Source of the DNA: Rhizobiales bacterium 64-17 | GTDB lineage: Bacteria > Pseudomonadota > Alphaproteobacteria > Rhizobiales > Xanthobacteraceae | DNA length: 64,000 nt | Assembly (NCBI GenBank): GCA_001899285.1 | Contig: MKWA01000007.1 | Span: forward strand, 14,188 to 78,187 | Direction of reading: 5' to 3' | In this document: in pieces, positions 27,114 through 36,047 of the stretch | How the letters are laid out: the number at the start of each line of letters is the position of its first letter | Numbering within the stretch: the stretch's first letter is position 1 | Made by a program: the position numbers and the translations under genes | The notes under the pieces: generated by a model | What the model saw: the letters and a program-made list of their open reading frames with translations, nothing else | Told to the model about the DNA's origin: nothing | Databases searched by the model: none

Positions 27114-28279
27114 TGCGCATCACCGTCGTCAGGGAGCGCACGGTGCAACTCGCGGCCGCCACTCGCAATGCCAGCATCGGATTTGGTGCGATGACGGCGA
27201 GCGCGCTTTGCATCGAGACTGACGGCATGCGTAACGGCCGACCGCTGATTGGCCTTGCCTTCGATTCCATCGGACGCTACGGCCACGGCGGATTGTTGCG
27301 GGAGCGTTTCATTCCGCGGCTGCTGGCGGCCGATCCGTCGCGCTATGACGACGGTAACGGCGGCATCGACCCGCACCGCGCCTGGGACGTGGTGATGACC
27401 GACGAAAAAGCCGGCGGTCATGGTGAGCGCTGCGGAGCGGTCGGCCTGATCGATGCCGCGTTATGGGATCTGGTGGCGAAACATCGGGATGAGCCGCTGT
27501 GGCGTACGCTCGCGCGCCATGACGATGACGATGTATCGGCGTCGGCCAGGATCTCGCTCTATGCCAGCGGTGGACACTATCGCGATGCCGACGATGTTCC
27601 GGCACTGTGCGACGATGTGAGACGCGCGATCGGCAAGGGCCACCGCCGTTTCAAGATCAAGATCGGCGGTGCCTCGCTCAAGGACGACATGGTGCGCATC
27701 GATGCCGTACTCGCGCTTCTGTCGTCGGGAATGACGCTCGCGGTCGACGGCAACGGCATGTTCAGCCGCGACCAGACCGTGGATTATCTCGACGCGCTCA
27801 AGGACCGGCCGCTGGCCTGGATTGAGGAGCCGGTGCATCCGCTCGATTTCGATCTGCATCGCGAGATCGCAGCGTTGTCGCCGTTGCCGCTGGCGACCGG
27901 CGAGAATCTGTTCTCGCGCGACGATGCCCGTAACCTGTTGCGCCATGGTGGTCTGCGCGCGGACCGCGACCTGCTGCAGTTCGACATTTCGCTGAGTTAC
28001 GGCATCGTCGAATATCGCCGCATCCTCGATGAAATGCGCGCGCAGGGCTGGGATCGTGCGCGTTGCGCGCCGCATGCCGGGCATCTGTTCGCGGTGCACG
28101 GCGTCGCCGGTCTGGGTCTCGGCCTCGCCGAAGTGGCGATGGACGATACGAGCCTGTTCGGCCGGATTACGGCGGGTCTGCCGTTGCACGACGGCATGGC
28201 GACCCTGCCGGATGCGCCGGGCACGGGATTTGAGATTTGCCCTGCTTATGCGGACATTTTTGGCGAGCTTCTGAACTGA
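27110..28279 (+). CDS. Enolase superfamily dehydratase, D-tartrate dehydratase-like
   Basis: 389-residue mandelate-racemase-subgroup enzyme. It has GRYGHGGLLRERF, the KxK base motif in FKIKIGG near 180, metal ligands in DGNG near 212, IEEP near 238 and GENLFS near 263, then LLQFDISLSYGIVEY and the general base His in CAPHAGHLF near 320. These segments follow the pattern I recall for Bradyrhizobium D-tartrate dehydratase, so dehydration of tartrate or a related 2-hydroxy acid is likely. The first ATG (27110) gives an ATGA overlap with the VOC gene; ATG 27113 is the alternative. Next to a Rieske dioxygenase, an unusual partner. Confidence 0.85.
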   Translation: MMRITVVRERTVQLAAATRNASIGFGAMTASALCIETDGMRNGRPLIGLAFDSIGRYGHGGLLRERFIPRLLAADPSRYDDGNGGIDPHRAWDVVMTDEKAGGHGERCGAVGLIDAALWDLVAKHRDEPLWRTLARHDDDDVSASARISLYASGGHYRDADDVPALCDDVRRAIGKGHRRFKIKIGGASLKDDMVRIDAVLALLSSGMTLAVDGNGMFSRDQTVDYLDALKDRPLAWIEEPVHPLDFDLHREIAALSPLPLATGENLFSRDDARNLLRHGGLRADRDLLQFDISLSYGIVEYRRILDEMRAQGWDRARCAPHAGHLFAVHGVAGLGLGLAEVAMDDTSLFGRITAGLPLHDGMATLPDAPGTGFEICPAYADIFGELLN

Positions 28280-28319
28280 TCTGTGGATGCGCGCGAGAGA
28301 GCGCGGAAGTGAGGCGACC

Positions 28320-29663
28320 ATGATGAACGGCAAGGATAAAGCAACGGTCACAGCACCCACAGCGGAGGATATTCGCGCCCTGGTGCAGCCCAACCGCGTG
28401 CACCGCCGTGCTTACGCCGATCCGGCCGTTTTCGAACTGGAGATGGAGCGGATTTTCAGCCGTCTCTGGATCTATGTGGCGCACGAAAGCCAGCTCAAGA
28501 AGTCCGGCGATTTTGTCCGCACGCGGCTAGCCCATCATGAAGTGCTGGTAACCCGCAGTGATGATGGCCGCATCAACGTGCTGCGCAATCGCTGTCCGCA
28601 TCGCGGCGCGCGACTGTGCATGTCCGAGCGCGGCACCAGCCGCCTGTTCAGTTGTCCGTACCACGCCTGGGTGTTTCGCCCGGACGGTTCGCTGTCGTCG
28701 GTGCCGCATCGCAAGAGCTATCCGGCCGAATTCGATCTCAATGACCCGCTCAATCAGATGCAGCGGTTCGAGCAGATCGCCGTCTATCGCGGCTTCGTGT
28801 TCGCGACACTCAATCCGAATCCCGAGCCGCTAACGACGCATCTCGGCGAAATGACCGATGTGATTGACAATCTGGTCGATCGCGCGCCCGACGGCGAGAT
28901 CGAGATGGCGGATTCCAGCTTCTCCATGGAGTATCGCGGCAACTGGAAGCTGCATATGGAGAACGCCAACGACATTTTCCATCCGAGCTTCGTGCACTCC
29001 TCGTCGGTCATGCCGGCGCGCCGCGCCCCCGCCAATGCCTCGATCCTCGATCAGGATCAGACGCGGGAAATGCTGATGGCCAACGGCTTCGGCTACGAGG
29101 AATGGGAGGGCATCCAGCTCAACGGCCTCGCCGCCGGCCACACCTATATGACGAACTTCTACAACAAGGGCGTGCTGTCGAACCAGCAGACCGATCCGGT
29201 GATCGCGCGTTATCGCGCGGCGCTGGCGGCTCGGCTCGGCGAGGACAAGGCCAACGCCGTTCTCGGCATGAACCGCTTCAACAACATCATCTACCCGAAC
29301 CTGATCATTAACGCGCAATATCAGCAGATGCGCGTGGTGACGCCGCTCGGCGTCGATCGCTCGCTGGTGCGCATCTTCTGCTTCCGGCTCAAGGGCGCGC
29401 CCGACGAGATGTTCCATCGGTCGATCCGCTTCCTCACCACGCTGGGCTCGCCAGCATCGATGATCCTCTCCGATGACGTCGAGATGCTGGAGCGTTGTCA
29501 GCAGGGGCTGGAACGCGACGATGGTCCGTGGGTCGATTTCTCGCGCGGCCTCGGTGGTGATCGTGCGGAAGCGGCCGGCGCGGTGTCCGGCCTCGCCAGT
29601 GAGATGCCGATGCGGGTGCAGTTCCAGGCCTGGGTCAACTATCTCACGGCCGAGGCGGCATGA
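28320..29663 (+). CDS. Rieske ring-hydroxylating dioxygenase, alpha subunit
   Basis: 447-residue catalytic subunit. Rieske ligands Cys92, His94 (NRCPHRGARL), Cys112 and His115 (SCPYHAWVF). The mononuclear iron site is in NANDIFHPSFVHSSS near 210-225, with the D-x2-H-x4-H pattern. Start ATG 28320 follows GAGG. The alpha/beta pair would need a reductase and ferredoxin that are not in this window. It follows the tartrate-dehydratase-like gene in one transcript. The substrate is unknown; ring-hydroxylating enzymes of this size act on aromatic acids such as benzoate or salicylate derivatives. Confidence 0.9.
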   Translation: MMNGKDKATVTAPTAEDIRALVQPNRVHRRAYADPAVFELEMERIFSRLWIYVAHESQLKKSGDFVRTRLAHHEVLVTRSDDGRINVLRNRCPHRGARLCMSERGTSRLFSCPYHAWVFRPDGSLSSVPHRKSYPAEFDLNDPLNQMQRFEQIAVYRGFVFATLNPNPEPLTTHLGEMTDVIDNLVDRAPDGEIEMADSSFSMEYRGNWKLHMENANDIFHPSFVHSSSVMPARRAPANASILDQDQTREMLMANGFGYEEWEGIQLNGLAAGHTYMTNFYNKGVLSNQQTDPVIARYRAALAARLGEDKANAVLGMNRFNNIIYPNLIINAQYQQMRVVTPLGVDRSLVRIFCFRLKGAPDEMFHRSIRFLTTLGSPASMILSDDVEMLERCQQGLERDDGPWVDFSRGLGGDRAEAAGAVSGLASEMPMRVQFQAWVNYLTAEAA

Positions 29664-30142
29664 TGCTCGACTATCAGACCCAGCGCCGGATCGAGTCGTT
29701 TTTGCACGACGAGGCGAAGCTGCTCGACGGCGGCGACTTCGAGGGATGGCTGAAACTCTACGAGCCGCAGGGCATCTACTGGATGCCAAGTCAGCCTGGC
29801 CAGACCGATCCGCTCAACGTCGCGTCGATCGTCTACGAGGATCACGGCATCCTGTCGATCCGGGTACAGCGGCTGCTGGAGGAGCGGGCGCTGGTGCTGA
29901 CGCCGATGCCGCGCACCACCCATCTGGTCAGCAACATCGAAGCGCAGTCCGGGGAGGACGGCGATTATACGGTCCAGGCTGCATTCGTGTGCATCGAGCA
30001 TCAGGCCGACAAACAGAGGATTTACTCCGGCCGCCACACCTATCATCTTGCTCTCGCCGACGATTCGTTCCGGATCAGGCTGAAGCGGGTCGATCTGGTG
30101 AATTGCGACGGAACGCACGTGCCGATGGCGATCCCGCTCTAA
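29660..30142 (+). CDS. Ring-hydroxylating dioxygenase, beta subunit
   Basis: 160-residue small subunit of the NTF2-like fold that supports the alpha-subunit trimer. Visible features are RIESFLHDEAKLLDGGDFEGWLKLY (first helix, quoted in part), GIYWMPSQ, and EDHGILSIRVQRLLE, all typical. ATG overlaps the alpha stop by ATGA. Confidence 0.9.
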   Translation: MMLDYQTQRRIESFLHDEAKLLDGGDFEGWLKLYEPQGIYWMPSQPGQTDPLNVASIVYEDHGILSIRVQRLLEERALVLTPMPRTTHLVSNIEAQSGEDGDYTVQAAFVCIEHQADKQRIYSGRHTYHLALADDSFRIRLKRVDLVNCDGTHVPMAIPL

Positions 30143-30157
30143 CAGTCCGGTTCTCTC

Positions 30158-30736
30158 GTGGTTCAGGTCAAAAAGAAATTCGTCCAGCAGGCGATCCTCG
30201 ACAGCGCCCACGACCTGTTTTCGCAGAAGGGCTATCACGACACGACCTTGCAGGAGATCGCCGATCTCGCCGGCGTCGGAGTCAGCAGCCTCTATTCTTA
30301 TTTCCCCTCGAAGCTGCACCTGCTCTATGCGGTGGAAGAGCCCTGGTACAAGGAATCCTTCACCCGGCTGGAGCAGCGCGTCGCCAGGCTGAAAACGCCG
30401 CGCGATAAATTGCGGGCGATCCTGCTCGGCGTCTGGCGCGATATTCCGATGGAAAATATCGGCATGGCCAACAGTCTGATCGAGGCGCTGGCGTCCGCCG
30501 ATCCCAAGCAGAAAAAGCCGGCGCAACTGCTGCAATGGGCCGAAGAACGGCTGATGATCATGCTGCGCGAGGCGCTGCCCGGCAAAAGCGGTGACGATGC
30601 CTACGCAGTTCTGTCGAACCTGTTCCTGATGGCCTATGACGGCTTCGTCATCAACCGACGGCTCAACGATCTGCGCGACATCGAGCGGATGTCGGACACG
30701 CTGTGCGATATCCTGCTCCGCGCCGAAAAAGCTTGA
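30158..30736 (+). CDS. TetR family transcriptional regulator
   Basis: 192-residue regulator with FVQQAILDSAHDLFSQKGYH and EIADLAGVGVSSLYSYFPSK (HTH about 25-50), then the effector domain. Starts with GTG at 30158, 15 bases after the beta-subunit stop, with no strong ribosome site, so it is probably read at low level with the dioxygenase operon. Likely controls this operon, possibly at the inverted repeats in 26288-26714. Its 3' end faces the convergent isochorismatase-like gene 12 bases away. Confidence 0.88.
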   Translation: MVQVKKKFVQQAILDSAHDLFSQKGYHDTTLQEIADLAGVGVSSLYSYFPSKLHLLYAVEEPWYKESFTRLEQRVARLKTPRDKLRAILLGVWRDIPMENIGMANSLIEALASADPKQKKPAQLLQWAEERLMIMLREALPGKSGDDAYAVLSNLFLMAYDGFVINRRLNDLRDIERMSDTLCDILLRAEKA

Positions 30737-30748
30737 GCCTGTATCGGC

Positions 30749-31348
30749 TCAGCTGTTGAAGGCGGCAATCGCGTCAGCGACGGTGACGATCTTTGCCACC
30801 GGCCGCAATCCGTCGATTGCCGCGCGGTGCAATTCCTCGGTGAAGGCGGCGCAGCCATCCTCGATCACCGTGCAATGGAATTCCCGCACATGCGCGTCGC
30901 GCACCGATGACGCCACGCCACCATTGGTGACGATGCCGGTGAAATAGAGATCCTCGATGCCGCATTTGCGCAGCACCCATTCCAGTCGCGAGGCGTGGAA
31001 GGCGGAGTAGGCGATCTTCTCGACCGCGGTATCGATCGGCGTGAGTTCGTCGATCACCTGCTGGCCCCACGAGCCGGGCATGAAATCGCCTTCCGCCAAA
31101 AACGGCCGCAGCGCCTTGAGATGCGGCGAGATGATCGGCTCGCCGCCGCGGCCGGGAACCAGCGTGAATAACGTAGCGACGATCAGCACGCCGTTGTCGC
31201 GCGCGGTGGCCACCAGCGGCGCGAGCCGCGCGGGGAGCGCGGCGATCGCCGGCGCGCTTTGCCCGGCACGGCCGTAGGCGCCGTTCGGATGCAGGAAATC
31301 GTTTTGCAGATCGCCAAGGATCAATGCGGTGCGGGCTTTGTCGGTCAT
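30749..31348 (-). CDS. Isochorismatase-like hydrolase lacking the catalytic cysteine
   Basis: 199-residue alpha/beta protein of the cysteine hydrolase family (isochorismatase, nicotinamidase, maleamate amidase, ureidoacrylate hydrolase). The Asp13 (GDLQNDF) and Lys111 (EKIAYSAF) of the triad are present, but the segment GIVTNGGVASSVRDA has Gly144 where amidases carry the nucleophilic Cys. True isochorismatases also lack that cysteine, so an ether or hydrolase reaction of that kind, or loss of activity, is possible. Last gene of the nine-gene GntR operon; ATGA overlap with hyuA. The long upstream in-frame extension lies inside hyuA and is rejected. Confidence 0.85.
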   Translation of the reverse strand: MTDKARTALILGDLQNDFLHPNGAYGRAGQSAPAIAALPARLAPLVATARDNGVLIVATLFTLVPGRGGEPIISPHLKALRPFLAEGDFMPGSWGQQVIDELTPIDTAVEKIAYSAFHASRLEWVLRKCGIEDLYFTGIVTNGGVASSVRDAHVREFHCTVIEDGCAAFTEELHRAAIDGLRPVAKIVTVADAIAAFNS

Positions 31349-33393
31349 GGGCGCTCCACGATCAGATTGCCGAGATCGTCCAGCCGCCCGGTGAAGCCGG
31401 GCTCGATCACGGTGGTGGCGTCCGGCTGTTCGAGGATCGCCGGGCCTTCGATCACGCTTCCGGCCGGAAGATCGAGCCGGGACCAGATTTGGGTCTCGCG
31501 CACACCGCCGTCGAACCACACCGGGCGGGACGGCCGCCGCGCGGCTTCGAGCGATGCGGCCGCCGGTGGCGCGAAGATCGAGAAATCGAACGACGGTCTG
31601 CGCCCGATGGCCGCCACGCGCATCGCCGCGATCCGCACCGGCAGACCTGTCAGCAGCCGGCTGAACGACGCGCGATAGGAGGTCTCGAACGCGGCCCGGA
31701 TCGCCTCGCGCGTGACATCGCCTGAAGCCGGCAGCGCGACCGGTGCGCGAACGGTGTGTGTCTGGCCGAGATAGTGGACGTCGAATTCGTGCACCACGTC
31801 GACGCGTTCGACCGGAATGCCGGAGGTTTCGACGACGCTAGCGGCTTCCGATGCGGCGTCGCGCATGCGTGTGGTCAACGCTGCCGTATCGAGCGTATCG
31901 AGCATCAGGTTCAATGTTTGCACGCTATCGTGGCGGACATCGGCGAGCACGCAGCCGATCGCGGAGGTGTTGCCGGGGAAGCGTGGCACCAGCGCGCATT
32001 TCAGCCCGACCTGCCGGATCAGTGCGCAGACATGCAGTGCGCCGCCGCCGCCGAACGGCATGGCGATGAACTTCGCCGGATCGTGGCCGCGTTCGATGGA
32101 GACGAGCCGGATCGCGCCGGCCATCCGCGCCTCCGCCACCTGCAGGATCGCAGCGGCGGCCGCTTCGGCGTCGATCCCAAGCGGCGTGCCGACATGTGTC
32201 ACAATCGCCGCGCGTGCGGCGGCGACATCGAGCGATTTCAGTTCGCCGCCGATCGGCCGCGTCGCATTGATGCGGCCGAGCACGACCTGCGCGTCGGTCA
32301 AGGTCGGGCGCGTGTTGCCCTGGCCGTAGCAGACCGGGCCGGGGACTGAGCCCGCGCTTTCAGGCCCGACCTGCAGCAGACCGCTGCGGTCCACCGAAGC
32401 GATCGAGCCGCCGCCGGCGCCGATGGTGGTGATCTCGATCATCGGCGTGCGGATCACCATGCCGAAATCGATGGTGGTCTGCGCCGCCACCGACGCCGTG
32501 CCGTTAACGATCACGGAGACGTCGAACGACGTGCCGCCGAGATCGCAGGTGATGACATTGTCGAAGCCGGCGGATCGCGCAATCGCCATGCCGGCGACGA
32601 CGCCGGCGGCCGGCCCGGACAGCGCGGTGCGGATCGGCAGCCGCCGCGCGGTGTCAGTCGACATGATGCCGCCGTTCGACTGCACGATCTGCAACTGGCC
32701 GGGGAAATTCTGGGCAACCAGCGTGCCTTCGAGCTTGCCGAGATAGGACGCGACGACCGGCTGCAGATAGGCGTTCAGCGCCGCCGTCGAGGTGCGTTCG
32801 AATTCGCGGATCTCCGACAGCACCGCGTGCGAGGCCGTGACGAAATCATTGGGCCAGACGCTGCGGACGGCGTCGAGCGCGCGCTTCTCGTTTTCCGCAT
32901 TGGCGTAGGCGTTGATGAACACGACCGCGACGCTCTGTGCGCCCCTCGCGAGCAACTGCTGCGCGGCGGCTTTCACCTCGGCCGGATCGACGGCGACGCG
33001 GATACTGCCGTCGGCGAGCGTCCGCTCGTTCACCTCGAGCCGCAAATCGCGCTCCGCGACCGGCACGAAATCGCCCCACAATCCCCAGGTCTGGCGCCGG
33101 TCACGTCGGCGCATCTCCAGCGCATCGCGGAAGCCCTTGGTGGTGATGACACCGACCTTCGGCCCGCGCCGCTCCAGCAGTGTATTCGTGCCGACGGTGG
33201 TGCCGTGCACGATCGAGCCGATGGCGGCGATGCCACCGAGCGCGTTCAGCCCGTTGAGGAAGCCGCGCGATTCATCGCCGCGTTGCGACGGCACTTTGGC
33301 GGTGCGGAAGCCACGCGCTGCCGCGTCGAACATGAAGAGGTCGGTGAAGGTGCCGCCGACATCGACGCCGACGATGGAGGTGGGCCTGCTCAT
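31345..33393 (-). CDS. hyuA: Hydantoinase/oxoprolinase family protein, subunit A
   Basis: 682-residue ATP-binding subunit of the hydantoinase A/5-oxoprolinase/acetone carboxylase family. Actin-like ATPase signatures are GVDVGGTFTDLFMFD at 9-23, HGTTVGTNTLLERRG near 64-78 and CDLGGTSFDVSVIVNG near 285-300, with GAGGGSIASVD. It works with HyuB encoded upstream; the pair uses ATP to open lactams or hydantoins or to carboxylate substrates. Overlaps both neighbours by four bases (ATGA). Confidence 0.92.
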   Translation of the reverse strand: MSRPTSIVGVDVGGTFTDLFMFDAAARGFRTAKVPSQRGDESRGFLNGLNALGGIAAIGSIVHGTTVGTNTLLERRGPKVGVITTKGFRDALEMRRRDRRQTWGLWGDFVPVAERDLRLEVNERTLADGSIRVAVDPAEVKAAAQQLLARGAQSVAVVFINAYANAENEKRALDAVRSVWPNDFVTASHAVLSEIREFERTSTAALNAYLQPVVASYLGKLEGTLVAQNFPGQLQIVQSNGGIMSTDTARRLPIRTALSGPAAGVVAGMAIARSAGFDNVITCDLGGTSFDVSVIVNGTASVAAQTTIDFGMVIRTPMIEITTIGAGGGSIASVDRSGLLQVGPESAGSVPGPVCYGQGNTRPTLTDAQVVLGRINATRPIGGELKSLDVAAARAAIVTHVGTPLGIDAEAAAAAILQVAEARMAGAIRLVSIERGHDPAKFIAMPFGGGGALHVCALIRQVGLKCALVPRFPGNTSAIGCVLADVRHDSVQTLNLMLDTLDTAALTTRMRDAASEAASVVETSGIPVERVDVVHEFDVHYLGQTHTVRAPVALPASGDVTREAIRAAFETSYRASFSRLLTGLPVRIAAMRVAAIGRRPSFDFSIFAPPAAASLEAARRPSRPVWFDGGVRETQIWSRLDLPAGSVIEGPAILEQPDATTVIEPGFTGRLDDLGNLIVERP

Positions 33394-35171
33394 GTGCGGT
33401 GCTCCTTGCGGAGCACGGCTGTTGCAGCGTCATCCACCGTTCCGTCGTTCCTGATCGATACCTTGTAGTCGCGCGCTGCGGCCACCGGAGAGACATACCC
33501 GAGCCGTACGTCGCGGGCGACGCGTTGCGGATCGCGCGCCGCCGGATCGCCGAAGCCGCCACCGCCCGGCGTTTCCAGCCGCGCCTTCTGGCCGCGCTTG
33601 AGACGAATATCGGTGGCCTTCGAAATGAGCGGCGGTGTTTTCTCACCCGCGTCTGTTTCATAGATAAAGCGGTTGAGCGCCGCCGGTCCGCCGCCGTTGA
33701 CACCGAATGGCGGATATTTGCCGCGCTCGCCGAGGATGAACACCTCCGCGCCGCTGTCGGCCAGCGCTTCGACTTCATAGATCGCGCCAAGCCCGCCGCG
33801 ATGCTGGCCGGGGCCTGCGGAATCGGGCCGCAGCGCCCATTGCGTGAACATCACCGGATAAAGCGATTCAAGAATTTCCACCGGCGGGATCGTTGCGGTC
33901 GAGATCGGGTTGTTGCCATGGTTGAGGCCATCGCCTTCCGGATTGCCGCCAAGGCCGCCGCCGAAGAAACAGAACATCACCCAGCGGCGGCCGTGCTCGC
34001 GCCAGCCGGCGAGCGACAGCGCGTTGATGGTGGCGAATGGGCTGCCGTTGGCGCGCTCTGGCGCGGCTTGCGCGAACGCACCGAAAATCACGTCGATGAC
34101 GCGAAGGATGGTTTCGGTGTAACCGCCGACCGGCTTCGGCGCCGACGCGCCGAGCAGGGTGGTGTCCGGCACCACGAAGTCGATCGGCGCGAGGCATCCG
34201 GCATTGGCCGGCACTTCGGTGAACAGATGCTTCAGCGCCACATAGCAGCAGGCGATGGTGGTGGCACGGGAGATGTTGAGTGGCCCTTCGCACGGCGCAG
34301 CTGAACGCGAGAAGTCGAGCGCCATCCGGTCGCCGGCGATGGTGAGATCGAGCGCGATCGGCAGCGGCGTGTCGGTGACGCCGTCATTGTCGAGGAAATC
34401 GTCGTAGCGGTAATGGCCATCCGGCAGCGCGGCGATATTGGCGCGCATCAGCGTCTCGGCGCGTGCGCTCAACGCCGCGAAGGCGGAGAGCACCGTGTCG
34501 TCGCCATATTCGTCGAGCAGGGCGTTGAGCCGCTGTTCGCCAAGATCGAGCGCGTTGAGCTGACCGTTGAGGTCGCCCCAATTGGACTGCGGCACGCGCG
34601 TATTGGCCGCGAGGATATCGACCACGTCCTGTTGCAGTACGCCGGCACGCACCAGCTTCACCGGCGGAATGCGGAAACCTTCCTGGAAGCTCTCTGTCGC
34701 CTTGGCGTTGAAGTTGCCCGGCACGTTGCCGCCCACATCGAGCCAGTGGCCGACCGAGGCGAGCCAGGCGAATACGCGGCCGCCGCGCATCAGCGGCCGG
34801 ATCAACCGGAAGTCGTTGAGATGCGTGCCACCGTCATAGGGATCGTTGAACAGGAACGTGTCGCCGGCGTCCAAACCGCCGTCGCGCGCTACTTTGTCGA
34901 TCACGGCCTTCACCGCGAAGGCCATGGCGCCGACGAAGATCGGCAGGCCGGACGTGCCCTGCACCAGCGTCGCGCCGGTCTCGGCATGATAGAGGCCGTG
35001 GCAGGCGTCGTGCGCCTCGGCGATGATCGGATTGAACGCGGAGCGGAACAGCGTCGCGTCCATCTCGTCGGCGATCTGGACGAGGCGGCCGTTGAGCACG
35101 GCAAGGGTTACGGGATCGAGCGTCACGGGATCAAGGGTGATGGGGTCGAGCGTGGTCACGGACTGCTTCAC
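33390..35171 (-). CDS. hyuB: Hydantoinase/oxoprolinase family protein, subunit B
   Basis: 593-residue HyuB. It has FNDPYDGGTHLNDFRLI near 108-124, with the H117-x-x-D120 pair typical of the metal site, SVGHWLDVGGNVPGNFNAKA, NNPISTATIPPVEILE and the C-terminal LETPGGGGFGDPAARDP. The N-terminus contains three copies of a LDPxT unit coded by a 15-base tandem repeat (35110-35154). The start is supported by ATGA overlap with the lyase gene. No zinc-ribbon C-terminal extension, unlike the second HyuB at 58931. Confidence 0.92.
   Translation of the reverse strand: MKQSVTTLDPITLDPVTLDPVTLAVLNGRLVQIADEMDATLFRSAFNPIIAEAHDACHGLYHAETGATLVQGTSGLPIFVGAMAFAVKAVIDKVARDGGLDAGDTFLFNDPYDGGTHLNDFRLIRPLMRGGRVFAWLASVGHWLDVGGNVPGNFNAKATESFQEGFRIPPVKLVRAGVLQQDVVDILAANTRVPQSNWGDLNGQLNALDLGEQRLNALLDEYGDDTVLSAFAALSARAETLMRANIAALPDGHYRYDDFLDNDGVTDTPLPIALDLTIAGDRMALDFSRSAAPCEGPLNISRATTIACCYVALKHLFTEVPANAGCLAPIDFVVPDTTLLGASAPKPVGGYTETILRVIDVIFGAFAQAAPERANGSPFATINALSLAGWREHGRRWVMFCFFGGGLGGNPEGDGLNHGNNPISTATIPPVEILESLYPVMFTQWALRPDSAGPGQHRGGLGAIYEVEALADSGAEVFILGERGKYPPFGVNGGGPAALNRFIYETDAGEKTPPLISKATDIRLKRGQKARLETPGGGGFGDPAARDPQRVARDVRLGYVSPVAAARDYKVSIRNDGTVDDAATAVLRKEHRT
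35110..35154. repeat. 15-base tandem repeat, three copies, in the hyuB start region
   Basis: Three consecutive 15-base units beginning ACGGGATCGAGCGTC, ACGGGATCAAGGGTG and ATGGGGTCGAGCGTG on the plus strand. In the hyuB frame they encode the repeated LDPxT pentapeptide near residues 8-22. Copy number could vary between strains without changing frame. Confidence 0.8.
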
Positions 35172-36046
35172 CCCTTTTGGGTCGGATCGTAGCTCTGGCC
35201 GAGCGCGACCATGTCCGGCGTGCCGAGCAGAGCGTTGAGGCCATCGAAATCCAGCATGCGGTCGCGGAACGGCTCGGTCGTGCCGTTCTTCGCCAGCGAG
35301 CCGTAATAGTCGGTCGCCATCTTTCCAAGCGCGCGGGCGATGCCGCCGGGGAAGATCACCAGCGAGAAGCCGATGGCTTCAAGCTCGGACGCGGCGAGTG
35401 GCGGCGTCTTGCCGCCTTCCACCATATTGGCGAGCAGCGGCGTCTTGCTGCCGAGCGCCTTGGCGATGCGTGCGAGATCGTCGCGCTGCTTCGGCGCCTC
35501 GACGAACAGCACATCGGCGCCGGCCTCGCGATAACGTTCCGCACGCTCCAGCGCGCGATCGACGCCTTCGACGGCGACGGCGTCGGTACGGCCGATGATC
35601 AGCGTGTAGCGGGAGTGCCGCGCATCGACCGCGGCGCGGATCTTGCCGCACATCTCGTCGGCGGGGATCAGCACCTTGCCGTCGAGATGGCCGCAGCGTT
35701 TCGGAAAATCCTGATCCTCGAGCTGGATTGCCGATGCGCCGGCGCGCTCGAACAGCCGCACCGTACGCATGACGTTGAGCGCGTTGCCGTAGCCGGTGTC
35801 GGCATCGACAATGATATGGCTTTTGATCCGGTCGCGGATTAGGGCCAGCGTTTCCGCGACTTCGCTCATGCCGACGAGACCGATGTCGGGTCGGCCGAGG
35901 CGGGTATAGGCGATGCCGGCGCCGGTGAGATAGACGCAGCCGAAGCCCACGGCCTCCGCCACATGCGCGGTGAAGGCGTCATAGACGCCGGGCGCGACGG
36001 TGATGGGCTTGCGCGCGAGGCGTTCTCGCAGGGTTTTGTCGGTCAT
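35168..36046 (-). CDS. Isocitrate lyase/PEP mutase superfamily lyase (methylisocitrate/dimethylmalate lyase-like)
   Basis: 292-residue TIM-barrel enzyme. Metal-binding VDADTGYGNALNV at 80-92, the mobile-loop KRCGH at 116-120 with catalytic Cys118, as in methylisocitrate lyase and 2,3-dimethylmalate lyase, then GRTDAVAVEG near 154 and LANMVEGGKTPPL. The Cys-containing loop argues for C-C lyase activity on a 2-hydroxy dicarboxylate or tricarboxylate, not P-C bond mutase. Lies between livF-like and hyuB genes in the GntR operon, opposite a LeuCD-type hydratase on the divergent arm; the pair could act in sequence. Confidence 0.88.
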   Translation of the reverse strand: MTDKTLRERLARKPITVAPGVYDAFTAHVAEAVGFGCVYLTGAGIAYTRLGRPDIGLVGMSEVAETLALIRDRIKSHIIVDADTGYGNALNVMRTVRLFERAGASAIQLEDQDFPKRCGHLDGKVLIPADEMCGKIRAAVDARHSRYTLIIGRTDAVAVEGVDRALERAERYREAGADVLFVEAPKQRDDLARIAKALGSKTPLLANMVEGGKTPPLAASELEAIGFSLVIFPGGIARALGKMATDYYGSLAKNGTTEPFRDRMLDFDGLNALLGTPDMVALGQSYDPTQKG

Positions 36047-36047
36047 C

